From positions 1 through 14,224 of the forward strand of contig CAIOTP010000127.1 in the NCBI GenBank assembly GCA_903861235.1: a stretch of DNA of 14,224 nt, read 5' to 3'. Position numbers and translations under genes: made by a program. Positions 7,220-14,224 of this stretch are shown one piece after another (position 1 is the stretch's first letter; each line of letters begins with the position of its first letter). Under the pieces are notes generated by a model. The model saw nothing but the letters and a program-made list of their open reading frames with translations, made no database searches and was not told the DNA's origin. The DNA is from an uncultured bacterium (GTDB lineage: Bacteria; Planctomycetota; Phycisphaerae; Phycisphaerales; SM1A02).

Positions 7220-7663
7220 TCAGCGCCCCGTGCTGCCGAAGCCGCCACTGCCCCGCGCGGTCTGCTCCAGTTCGGTCACCTCGCTCACCCCGGCGCGGAC
7301 CACAGGCGCCACCACCAGCTGCGCGATCCGCATGCCGTGCTCCACGGTGAAGGCGGCCCGACCCAGATTGATGAGCGCCACCACGGCCTCGCCGCGGTAG
7401 TCGCTGTCGATGGTGCCCGGCGCGTTGGGCACCGTGATCCCGTGCCTGGCCGCCAACCCGCTGCGCGGCCGCACCTGCCCCTCGAACCCGGACGGGATGG
7501 CCATGATCCAACCGAGGGGCACCCGAACGAGGTCGCCGGGTTGAAGCGTCAGGGGCATGTCCAGGCATGCATGCAGGTCCATGCCCGCCGCCTCGGCGCT
7601 CTGATAGGCGGGCAGCTGGGCCTTCGGGTGCAGTCGCTTGAAGCGGACCTCGGTGCGGCTCAT
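7220..7663 (-). CDS. dut: dUTP diphosphatase
   Basis: This 147-residue trimeric dUTPase hydrolyses dUTP to dUMP and pyrophosphate. That keeps uracil out of DNA and supplies the thymidylate precursor. All five family motifs are present in order: AGMDLHA (motif 1), PRSGLA (motif 2), NAPGTIDSDYRGE with the catalytic Asp (motif 3), RIAQLVVAPV (motif 4) and the C-terminal lid RGSGGFGSTGR (motif 5). Length is typical. The ATG at 7663 follows the bcp stop by nine bases. There is no clear Shine-Dalgarno, but TAGATT, which includes the bcp stop codon, lies six bases before the ATG. So dut may be both read through from the peptide-transporter operon and expressed from its own promoter. Confidence 0.97.
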   Translation of the reverse strand: MSRTEVRFKRLHPKAQLPAYQSAEAAGMDLHACLDMPLTLQPGDLVRVPLGWIMAIPSGFEGQVRPRSGLAARHGITVPNAPGTIDSDYRGEAVVALINLGRAAFTVEHGMRIAQLVVAPVVRAGVSEVTELEQTARGSGGFGSTGR

Positions 7664-7669
7664 GCCCCG

Positions 7670-7675
7670 AATCTA
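7670..7675 (-). promoter_or_regulatory. Candidate -10 box for a leaderless dut transcript
   Basis: On the minus strand TAGATT fits the TANNNT form and lies exactly six bases (cggggc) before the dut ATG at 7663. Its first three bases are the stop codon of bcp, so the T-A start of the box is partly explained by coding needs. It is weaker evidence than the boxes before truA and the DegT gene, but the spacing is identical. No -35 match is evident. Confidence 0.35.
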
Positions 7676-8158
7676 CTTCGAGTCATGGATCGCCTGCAGC
7701 ACCTCGGCGGCATGCTCTTCCGGCTTGACCTTGTCCCACCGACGCACCACGGTGGCGTCCGGGCCCACCAGATAGGTGATGCGCGCGATTCCCATGTACG
7801 TCCTCCCGTACATGGACTTCTCCTGCCAGGCACCCAGCCGCTTCGCCAGAGGCGGCACCCCATCCTTGGCGGGCTCGTCCACGATCAGGTCGAAGGGCAG
7901 GCCGAACTTGGCCGCGAACTTGGCGTGACTCTCGGCTCCGTCGGCGCTCACGCCGTACACCCGCGCCTTCGCCTTGAGCAGTTCGGCGTGCAGGTCCCGG
8001 AAGGCACAGGCCTCCTTCGTGCAGCCCGGCGTGTCGTCCTTGGGATAGAAGTAGAGGACGGTGAATCCCTTCTTCAGGAAGGCACCCTTCACGATCTCGC
8101 CGTCGGCGGTGCGGGCGGTGAAGTCGGGAATCGGCTGGCCGGGTTCGATCAGGGGCAT
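7673..8158 (-). CDS. bcp: Thiol peroxidase of the BCP/PrxQ type
   Basis: This 161-residue peroxiredoxin reduces hydrogen peroxide and organic hydroperoxides using electrons from thioredoxin or a similar donor. The peroxidatic cysteine is C46 in DDTPGCTKEACAFRDL (41-56), and C51, five residues later, is placed as the resolving cysteine of the atypical two-cysteine PrxQ/BCP group; there are no other cysteines. VLYFYPKDDTPGC and YGVSADGAESHAKFAAKFGLPF are family blocks. The start at 8158 gives the expected N-terminus (MPLIEPGQPIPDF), although neither a Shine-Dalgarno nor a -10-like box precedes it. The gene begins 36 bases after the DppD-like ATPase and is nine bases ahead of dut, so it is probably co-transcribed with the transporter. 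Confidence 0.96.
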   Translation of the reverse strand: MPLIEPGQPIPDFTARTADGEIVKGAFLKKGFTVLYFYPKDDTPGCTKEACAFRDLHAELLKAKARVYGVSADGAESHAKFAAKFGLPFDLIVDEPAKDGVPPLAKRLGAWQEKSMYGRTYMGIARITYLVGPDATVVRRWDKVKPEEHAAEVLQAIHDSK

Positions 8159-8194
8159 GTCGTGTGCTTCGCGTGACCGCCCCCGCGGATTCGC

Positions 8195-9352
8195 TCAGCC
8201 GCCCCTGCGGAAGTCCAGGCTCGGCCGCGGCGACGCCTGCGACTCCAGCTCGGGCGTCCGCCAGCAGCCGACCCACCGGTTGGGACCGATCCGGTGCAGA
8301 CAGTAGGGATCCCGGCCGTCGGCGAGCGGGGGCCGACGCTCCTCGGGCATGTGCGGCCACCACGGGATCACCCCGCGATCCGCACCTGGCAGCTTCCGGA
8401 ACTCGGCCGGCTCGTGGGTCACGTCCTCCACGGTCGTCAGCCGCGACCGATGGTCACGGACGCCCGGAATGCTGGCGAAGAGGCCTCGCGTGTACGGATG
8501 CATGGGGTTCTCGAAGAGTTCGAACACCGGGGCGTACTCCACCACGCGGCCCGCGTACATCACGCACACCACGTCGGCGTTCTCGGCCACCACCCCCAGG
8601 TTGTGCGTGATGAGCATGATCCCCATGCCGCGGTCGTTCTGGAGCTGGCGCAGCAGGTCGAGGATCTGGGCCTGAATGGTCACGTCGAGCGCCGTGGTGG
8701 GCTCGTCGGCCAGCAGCACCTTGGGCTGGCAGGCCAACGCCATGGCGATCATCACACGCTGCCGCATGCCGCCGCTGAAGCGGTGCGGATATTCCGAGAG
8801 CAGGTCTCGCTTGCCGCGGGCGAGCGCCAAGGCGTCGTCCTTGAACCGCTCCTTCAGGCGGTTGTAGATGCCCACCTCCTCCAGCGCTCCGATGGCCCGC
8901 TCCACGGCCTGATCCGGCGTGAGCTTCTGGTGCAGAAGGATGGCCTCCAGGATCTGGTCACCGATCGAGTAGACCGGGTTCAGGCTGGTCATGGGCTCCT
9001 GGAAGATCATGGCGATCTCCCCGCCGCGCACGCGCAGCATCTCGGACTCGGGCATGGAGAGCAGGTCGCGGCCTTCGAGCAGGATGCTGCCCCGGTCGAA
9101 CCGCCCCGGCGGCCGGGGAATGAGCTGCATGGCGCTCATGGCCGTCACGCTCTTGCCGCAGCCGGACTCCCCCACCACCGCCAGCGTCTGCCGCGGGAAG
9201 AGTGTCATGTTCACGCCCGCCACGGCCTGGATGCGCGGCCCGCCCGGGTTGCTGGCGTTGTCGAAGCTCACGGCCAGGTCCGCCACCTCCAGCAGCGGCG
9301 CTGCGGACCTCGGCGCGTTGGAAGCGACGCTCGCCTGTGCCTGCACGCTCAT
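8195..9352 (-). CDS. Peptide ABC importer ATPase, DppD/OppD-like
   Basis: This 385-residue ATPase of the oligopeptide/dipeptide importer family powers the permeases encoded just upstream. Motifs are Walker A GESGCGKS (61-68), Q-loop Q118 in MIFQEPMTSLNP, signature FSGGMRQRV (192-200), Walker B VLLADEP (212-218) with E217, and switch H250. The family-specific HPYTRGL is at 285-291. Residues about 164-187 add roughly 17 residues (LKERFKDDALALARGKRDLL) before EYPHRFSGG compared with common DppD proteins. After HPYTRGLFASIPG the usual cysteine-rich tail that binds a 4Fe-4S cluster in many DppD/DppF proteins is absent; only C351 and C363 remain, within YCLHRIGPNRWVGCW. The ATG shares one base with the stop of the DppC-like gene, so they are translationally coupled. 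No DppF-like second ATPase follows. Confidence 0.94.
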   Translation of the reverse strand: MSVQAQASVASNAPRSAAPLLEVADLAVSFDNASNPGGPRIQAVAGVNMTLFPRQTLAVVGESGCGKSVTAMSAMQLIPRPPGRFDRGSILLEGRDLLSMPESEMLRVRGGEIAMIFQEPMTSLNPVYSIGDQILEAILLHQKLTPDQAVERAIGALEEVGIYNRLKERFKDDALALARGKRDLLSEYPHRFSGGMRQRVMIAMALACQPKVLLADEPTTALDVTIQAQILDLLRQLQNDRGMGIMLITHNLGVVAENADVVCVMYAGRVVEYAPVFELFENPMHPYTRGLFASIPGVRDHRSRLTTVEDVTHEPAEFRKLPGADRGVIPWWPHMPEERRPPLADGRDPYCLHRIGPNRWVGCWRTPELESQASPRPSLDFRRGG

Positions 9353-10839
9353 CAGTGGGCCGCCTTTCGGAGCTTGGGATCGATCGCGTCACGGAGGGAC
9401 TCGCCGAGCACGTTGTAGGCCAGCACGCTCAGGAAGATGGCCCCGCCCGGGAAGACGGCCAGCCACCACACGAAGGTGCCCGTGCTGGCCGTGGCGCTCG
9501 AAAGCAGCTTGCCCCAGCTCGCCTGTCCGTCGGGGCCCAGGCCCAGGAAGGACAGCGTGGCCTCCACCGTGATGGCCGCCGCCACCGCGAAGCTGGCGTC
9601 CACCAGCACCGGCGTGATGCCGTTGGGCAGCATGTGCCGGAACAGGATCAGCCGCAGCGGCAGGCCCACGCTCTGTGCGCTCTGCACGAAGTCCTGGCGA
9701 CGCAGCTTCAGGAACTCGGCGCGGGTGAATCGCGCCGCGCCCGTCCAGCTGAAGCAGCCGATCAGCGCCATCATCACGTAGGTGTTCCTTGGCAGCACGC
9801 CCGCGGCCACGATGAGCAGGAACAGCACGGGAATGGCCATGAAGATCTCGACCAGACGCTGCAGCAGCAGGTCGGCGCGCCCGCCGAAGTAGCCGGCCAC
9901 GGCGCCCAGCGTGACGCCGATGAGCAGCGAGATGCCCGTGGACACCAGGCCGATCGAGATGGAGAGCCGGCATGCCCAGATCATCTGACTGAGCACGTCG
10001 CCGCCCAGCGCGTCGGAGCCCAGCCACAGCGGTCGGCGGCCCAGTGGCGTGTCCCGCTCGCTCTCGATCCGGTCGCCCGCGCGCGTGCCGGGCCGGGCCA
10101 GCCCCATGTCGCTGCGCACATGCTCCGGACTCCAGGGCACGAGCGTGTAGATGGCCCGGATCTCCCCGGCCGCCTCCTGCTCGGCATAGCGATCGAAGTT
10201 CACCAGACGGGTCTGCCAACGATCCGCCAGACAGAGGGTGCACGCCACCGCCACCAGCGCCGCCAAGCCCGCACGCGGCATCCGGCGCTCGATCGTGGGC
10301 AGTGAACCCGCGAGCGTCGCCAGCGGCACGGCCACGGCCGCGGACACCAGCCACGGGGCGGCGCCGCTCCGCGCCCACGCTCGCGTGGCCTCGCTCCGTT
10401 GCATGGCATCGAGCCAGTCATGCACCACCGACACCACAAGCACCGTGAACGTGGCCTGCACGAAGGCGATGGCCAGCATGGCCAGCCGGGTGCCCCGGGG
10501 AAGTCCCGCCAGGCGACCCGGCAGCAGCCAGGCGGCGGCGAAGACCACGCCCAGCAGCAGCAGCAGATCGGTGGCCCGCAGGTGCTCCCACAGCGGCCAG
10601 GTCACCGCCGTCACCTCGCCTCCGGGGCCCAGCTTCTCCATCCGCAGCGGATGCGCATTGGCCAGCAGCGGCGCCAAGACCGCCCCGGCGGCCACCATCG
10701 CGATCCACGCCAGGGCGATCACCGCCGCCCGGCGCCGCATGACGCGATCCCACACGTCGGCCCAGAAGCCCTTGGCACGGCGTTGACCCACGCCTCGCAT
10801 GGCCTCGATGCCACTGATCACTCGGGGCGCTTCACTCAT
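9352..10839 (-). CDS. Peptide ABC importer permease, DppC/OppC-like, with extra membrane segments
   Basis: This is an inner-membrane subunit of the peptide importer. At 495 residues it is about 200 longer than typical DppC/OppC. The N-terminus and TM1 (AAVIALAWIAMVAAGAVLAPLL, 38-59) are normal. The family landmark that usually follows soon after, LWLGSDALGGDVLSQMIWAC, only appears at 271-290. Between them are four more hydrophobic segments, near 91-107, 119-139, 159-178 and 189-206, plus a soluble stretch to about 265. From 271 on the protein looks standard: SISIGLVSTGISLLIGVTLG, an EAA-type loop (QDFVQSAQSVGLPLRLILFR, 382-401), FLGLGPDGQASWGKLL (431-446) and a closing WWLAVFPGGAIFLSVLAYN helix. 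The start at 10839 overlaps the DppB-like stop by eight bases. The extra segment does not disturb the reading frame, so this is a real elaboration rather than a sequencing error. Confidence 0.93.
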   Translation of the reverse strand: MSEAPRVISGIEAMRGVGQRRAKGFWADVWDRVMRRRAAVIALAWIAMVAAGAVLAPLLANAHPLRMEKLGPGGEVTAVTWPLWEHLRATDLLLLLGVVFAAAWLLPGRLAGLPRGTRLAMLAIAFVQATFTVLVVSVVHDWLDAMQRSEATRAWARSGAAPWLVSAAVAVPLATLAGSLPTIERRMPRAGLAALVAVACTLCLADRWQTRLVNFDRYAEQEAAGEIRAIYTLVPWSPEHVRSDMGLARPGTRAGDRIESERDTPLGRRPLWLGSDALGGDVLSQMIWACRLSISIGLVSTGISLLIGVTLGAVAGYFGGRADLLLQRLVEIFMAIPVLFLLIVAAGVLPRNTYVMMALIGCFSWTGAARFTRAEFLKLRRQDFVQSAQSVGLPLRLILFRHMLPNGITPVLVDASFAVAAAITVEATLSFLGLGPDGQASWGKLLSSATASTGTFVWWLAVFPGGAIFLSVLAYNVLGESLRDAIDPKLRKAAH

Positions 10840-12367
10840 AGCTCACCCTCGGGTCGGCGACCGCGTACAGGATGTCGGCCAGCAGCAGGGCCAGCAGGTT
10901 CACGCACGCGATCATGAAGGTGTTGGCCAGGATGATCTCACGGTCACGAAGGTCGATCGCCTCCAGGATCAGGGTGCCCATGCCCGGCACGCTGAAGATG
11001 CGCTCCACCACCACGCTGCCGCCCAGCATGGCGGGAAAGATGCCCACGAACATGGTGATCAGCGGCAGCAGGCTGTTGCGGAAGACATGACGGATCACCA
11101 CGTCAACCTTGGGCACGCCCTTGGCCTTCGCGGTCCGCACGTAGTCCGCACTCAGGTTGTCGAGCATGGCCGCCCGGCACTGCTTGCTCAGCACCGCGAA
11201 GCCGCCGTAGACCAGGCAGGTCACCGGCAGCGCCACATGCCAGAGCAGGTCGAGGAGCCAGCCTCGCTCGAAGCCCGAGCCGAAGGTCGGCAGGAAGGTC
11301 CACGTCTCCGCCTGCGTGTCGTGCAGGCCGCTCACGGGAAAGAGGCCCAGATATTGCTGGTTGGCCACGAAACCGATCAGCAGCACGCCCGCCAGCACCG
11401 TGGGCACGCTCCAGAGCATCAGGAACACCGCCCCGCTGGCGGAGTCGAACCAGGAACCCCGCCGGGTGGCCGCCAGGACGCCGGTGGGGATGGCGATCAG
11501 GTAGATGATGGGGAAGGCGATCAGGTTGAGCAGCAGCGTCACGGGCAGTGCGGAGCGGATCAGTTCGGACACGGGGCGGTTCTTGCTGAACGCCACGCCC
11601 AGGTCCGGCGAACCCAGCCACAGGAGGTCGGGGACCAGAGGCACACCCATGCGCGGATAGGGCGCCGCGTCGAAGCTGGCTCGCTCCGCGGCGGCCTTGG
11701 TCACGGCGGACCGCTGCGCCGTGTGCATGGCCTGTGCCGCGGCCGCGAGCGCGTCCCATGCCGTGCCCTGCCGGATCGGCGTGACTCCTTCGAAACGACG
11801 GGGATCCGCCGCACCCTTGGCGTCGAGGAGGTCCTGCAGTCCCTGGGCCCGTGCGTAGTCCGCCAGGACCTCACGGAAGCCGCGGATCGAGCCCACATAG
11901 GCGCGCCGCGCAGCCTCGGAGTCCCGCTGCAGGGAGCGATGCCGCTCGTGCGCGTCCATGGACCGCATGCCCTCGAAGGTCGAGACGCCTGAGACCGCCG
12001 CCAGGTCCAGCTCCGCTCCCGAGGGCGGCTCGAACCACCCCCGCAGCGGAGGATCCGGAAGATCACGTGGCGGCTTCACCCAGATGCCCGAGGGCGCCAG
12101 CTGGAAGCGCGGACCGAACTTGACCGGCGAGATCTGCGCCAGCCACCGGCCGTACTGCACGATCACCGGATCGTTGAGGCCGTAGCGATCCTCCAGATAG
12201 GCCTGCATCTGCATCACCCGGCTCGTGTCGCTCATCTGCCCGCCGCTCACCTGCAGGCCGGCACCGATGCCGCCGGGCGCCATGGCCACCAGGCTGAAGA
12301 CCAGCAGGGTGATCCCCAGCAGCGTGGGGATCATCAGCAGCAGTCGCCTGGCGATGTAGGTGCCCAT
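10832..12367 (-). CDS. Peptide ABC importer permease, DppB/OppB-like, with a large periplasmic insertion
   Basis: This partner permease to the DppC-like subunit has 511 residues, against about 310-340 for usual DppB/OppB. The first helix and the start of the periplasmic loop are normal (RRLLLMIPTLLGITLLVFSLV at the N-terminus; YGLNDPVIVQYGRWL, 62-76). Family sequence resumes at SPDLGVAFSKNRPVSELIRS (253-272) and continues through TLLLNLIAFPIIYLIAIPTG. Residues about 82-252 between them are extra. They are Pro-rich at first (WVKPPRDLPDPPLRGWFEPP), then mainly charged and Ala-rich and likely helical, and they should lie in the periplasm. The EAA loop is DYVRTAKAKGVPKVDVVIRH (408-427). ERIFSVPGMGTLILEAI is typical. 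The start at 12367 is 22 bases after the binding-protein stop, with only a weak AAGG upstream. The function of the insertion is unknown; contact with the binding protein or the cell wall is a guess. Confidence 0.93.
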   Translation of the reverse strand: MGTYIARRLLLMIPTLLGITLLVFSLVAMAPGGIGAGLQVSGGQMSDTSRVMQMQAYLEDRYGLNDPVIVQYGRWLAQISPVKFGPRFQLAPSGIWVKPPRDLPDPPLRGWFEPPSGAELDLAAVSGVSTFEGMRSMDAHERHRSLQRDSEAARRAYVGSIRGFREVLADYARAQGLQDLLDAKGAADPRRFEGVTPIRQGTAWDALAAAAQAMHTAQRSAVTKAAAERASFDAAPYPRMGVPLVPDLLWLGSPDLGVAFSKNRPVSELIRSALPVTLLLNLIAFPIIYLIAIPTGVLAATRRGSWFDSASGAVFLMLWSVPTVLAGVLLIGFVANQQYLGLFPVSGLHDTQAETWTFLPTFGSGFERGWLLDLLWHVALPVTCLVYGGFAVLSKQCRAAMLDNLSADYVRTAKAKGVPKVDVVIRHVFRNSLLPLITMFVGIFPAMLGGSVVVERIFSVPGMGTLILEAIDLRDREIILANTFMIACVNLLALLLADILYAVADPRVSYE

Positions 12368-12389
12368 GCGGAGGTCCGGCCTTCGTCCG

Positions 12390-14224
12390 TCAGTTCGCCG
12401 GCGAAGGCACGCTGCCGCCGCCCACCCGGAAGAACTCCTCGGGCTGCAGGCCCGAGCGGTAGGTGTTCACGTTGCCGAAGTCGCGGCTCACGAACCGCAG
12501 CCACGGAGCCACGCGGACGAAGGTGTACGGCTGCTCCTCGGCGATGGCGGCCTCGAACGCCTGCCACACCTGCATGCGGGTGGCCTCGTCCATGGTGCGG
12601 CGGCCCTGCTCGATCAGGGCGTCCACCTTCTCGCTCTTCCACTGGATGAAGTTGTCGCCGCCCTCCTTCACGCTGTCGCTGTGCCAGACCTGGCGCGGAT
12701 CGCTCTCCGGACTGTTCGCGCTCCACCCCATGGTGATGGCGTCGAAGTCGCGGGTCTTCAGCAGGTCCTGGTAGCGGCTCCAGTCCACGGGCCTCGTGGT
12801 CACCTCGATGCCCGCCTTGCCGTAGCTGTCCTTCACGAAGCGGGCGAGCTTCTCGCTGATCTCGCCACCCGTGGCGTACGTGTACTCGAAGCGGAACTTC
12901 TCCCCCTTCTCGTTCTCCAGCACGCCGTCGCCGTCGCGGTCCTTCCAGCCCGCCGAGGCCAGCAGCGCCTTCGCCCCTTCCGGATCGAAGGGCAGCGGCT
13001 TCACCGAAGGATTGCTGCCTGGGCTCTCCGGATTCATGGGACCCTTGCTGACGATCCCGATGCCGTCCCAGATGTCGCGGATCATGCGCTCGCGGTCGAG
13101 CAGCATGGTCATGGCTCGTCGCACGCGGACGTCGCCGAACGGCGTCGTGCGGCCGCCCGGCCGCGGCCCGCACTGCCAGGCGATGAAGCTGTAGCCGCAC
13201 CGCATGTTGATCCACTTGAGCTCGTAGGCCTTCTTCGAGAACTCCGGCTCCTCCTTGGCGATCTTGTTGAACTGCGGGCTCGTGGGCAGCACCATGGAGG
13301 CCTCGCCGTTGCGAAAGGCCACCAGGCGGGCCAGGTCGTCCTTGATGCTCTTGAACCGGCGGCTCGCCAGCGGCGACTTGGGGCCCCAGTAGCGATCGTT
13401 CCGCACCAGCACCACGTCCGTGCCCGGCGTCCACTGCCGGCCGAGTTCGCCCGGCCCCTTCGGGCACCGCTCCAGGCGATACGGACCGCTGCCCATCAGC
13501 ACGCCGGTGGCCTGGTTGATCTGACCCGGCTCGAACTGGGCGTAGAAGGCCTTGCTCAGGATCGGGTTGCCCATGGCGTTGAGCATGTTGGTGAAGAGCG
13601 CCTTGCTGAACACGAACTCCACCGTCCGCTCGTCGATCACCTTCACGTCCGTGATGTTGTCCATCAGGCTGCGGCTCCGCTCCGCCTCGATGAGCGGATT
13701 GAGCACGAAGTCCTTGAAGGTCCAGCGCACGTCCTCGGCAGTGACCGGACTGCCGTCGCTGAAGCACGCCTGGGGGCGGATGTGCGCCCGAAGCCAGAGG
13801 CCGTCCGGATCCATCTGCCAGGCGTCGGCCAGGCGACCGTGCAGCTTCAGGGTCCTCGGATCGATGGAGATCAGGCTCTCGCACACGCTGTCGATCACAC
13901 GGGTGCCGTAGACGTCGGTGCTGATGTAGGGCACCAGCTTGGCGGGCTGGGCCTCGAAGATCTCGGTGAACTCGCCTCCCTCGGCGAAGCCGGGCTGGCC
14001 CATCGGATCGGAGGCGAACGTCACATCGGGCTGCCAGGACACCGCCACGCCGGGCCGGGCCCAGGACTGGTCGCGGGGCGCCGAGGCGGCGGCCGGGTTC
14101 GCCGCGGCGGTCGCGGCGGGCGCCGTCCGCAACTGTCCCATGCGCTTCTCCAGCTCCTCCAGCCTGCCGTCCACCTTCTGCAGCAGCTCCCACTGCCGGT
14201 CGCGCTGCACCATCGAGAGCCACA
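12390..14224 (-). CDS. Peptide-binding protein of the ABC importer, DppA/OppA family (partial at right edge)
   Basis: This solute-binding protein of the bacterial extracellular solute-binding family 5 captures peptides outside the inner membrane and delivers them to the DppB/DppC-like permeases downstream. The frame is open to the window edge, with WLS encoded before the ATG at 14213, so the N-terminus is missing. If numbered from that ATG, 607 residues are present. Residues 1-30 (MVQRDRQWELLQKVDGRLEE and following) look like a short coiled coil, then an Ala/Pro-rich linker leads to the binding fold from about 55. Family marks include LADAWQMDPDGLWLRAHIRP (128-147), FSDGSPVTAEDVRWTFKDFV (151-170), VLMGSGPYRLE (238-248), DVRVRRAMTMLLDRERMI (361-378) and AGWKDRDGDGVLE (421-433, containing an acidic calcium-type loop). 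The N-terminal region suggests a single membrane anchor in the missing part rather than a lipoprotein signal; this is an inference. Confidence 0.93.
   Translation of the reverse strand, partial: WLSMVQRDRQWELLQKVDGRLEELEKRMGQLRTAPAATAAANPAAASAPRDQSWARPGVAVSWQPDVTFASDPMGQPGFAEGGEFTEIFEAQPAKLVPYISTDVYGTRVIDSVCESLISIDPRTLKLHGRLADAWQMDPDGLWLRAHIRPQACFSDGSPVTAEDVRWTFKDFVLNPLIEAERSRSLMDNITDVKVIDERTVEFVFSKALFTNMLNAMGNPILSKAFYAQFEPGQINQATGVLMGSGPYRLERCPKGPGELGRQWTPGTDVVLVRNDRYWGPKSPLASRRFKSIKDDLARLVAFRNGEASMVLPTSPQFNKIAKEEPEFSKKAYELKWINMRCGYSFIAWQCGPRPGGRTTPFGDVRVRRAMTMLLDRERMIRDIWDGIGIVSKGPMNPESPGSNPSVKPLPFDPEGAKALLASAGWKDRDGDGVLENEKGEKFRFEYTYATGGEISEKLARFVKDSYGKAGIEVTTRPVDWSRYQDLLKTRDFDAITMGWSANSPESDPRQVWHSDSVKEGGDNFIQWKSEKVDALIEQGRRTMDEATRMQVWQAFEAAIAEEQPYTFVRVAPWLRFVSRDFGNVNTYRSGLQPEEFFRVGGGSVPSPAN

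Noticed and set aside
5960..8176. Long plus-strand open frame of 738 codons over the DegT, dut and bcp genes
   Set aside because: It opposes three well-supported genes with full catalytic motifs, and its translation shows the same His/Gln/Arg-rich shadow pattern.
9202..11992. Plus-strand frames of 367 and 397 codons opposite the permease genes
   Set aside because: Their products are His/Gln/Arg-rich without domains, and they lie opposite permeases with clear family motifs.

Overview
The window reads as a piece of a GC-rich bacterial chromosome, probably from the Planctomycetota and most likely class Phycisphaerae. The best clue is the secreted protein at 3082-4212. It ends in two acidic dockerin/EF-hand-like repeats (DLDDSGSVDAGD followed by an IGSLLILFGDC-type tail), a style common in secreted proteins of that group. 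Strong G/C preference at third codon positions, few clear Shine-Dalgarno sites and several apparently leaderless starts fit but do not prove this. I see no rRNA, tRNA, CRISPR array, transposase, phage gene or toxin-antitoxin pair.

Layout, left to right. (1) 1-3003, plus strand: a tightly packed carbohydrate-type ABC importer with a MalF-like permease (cut or corrupted at the left edge), a MalG-like permease and a UgpC/MalK-type ATPase. Its solute-binding protein is not in the window and would be expected to the left. A 12-bp GC-rich hairpin at 3027-3054 terminates it and probably also terminates the convergent gene on the right. (2) 3082-4212, minus strand: an exported protein with two nearly identical calcium-loop repeats and its own structured 5' leader. 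(3) 4493-5985, plus strand: truA (tRNA pseudouridine synthase) overlapping a PIG-L/LmbE deacetylase that resembles BshB1. (4) 5987-14224, minus strand: seven genes in one direction. In transcription order these are a membrane-anchored peptide-binding protein (open at the right edge), DppB-like and DppC-like permeases, a DppD-like ATPase, a BCP peroxiredoxin, dUTPase (dut) and a DegT-family sugar aminotransferase. The last gene ends one base from the stop of the PIG-L gene.

The first importer should bring sugars or other oligosaccharide-like solutes into the cytoplasm, and the second should bring in peptides. The peptide importer is the most distinctive part of the window. Its DppB-like subunit carries an extra domain of about 170 residues between TM1 and TM2, and its DppC-like subunit carries about 200 extra residues with four additional predicted membrane segments at the matching place. 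The single ATPase has a modified tail, and no DppF partner is visible. The binding protein starts in a coiled-coil-like segment that suggests a membrane-tethered N-terminus. The housekeeping genes after the ATPase (bcp, dut, DegT) probably have mixed promoters. dut, the DegT gene and truA each show a TANNNT box exactly six bases before the ATG and no Shine-Dalgarno, which suggests leaderless transcripts.

I did not find a clearly new defence, mobile or biosynthetic system. The unusual permease architecture and the recurring leaderless-start motif are the items most worth following up.
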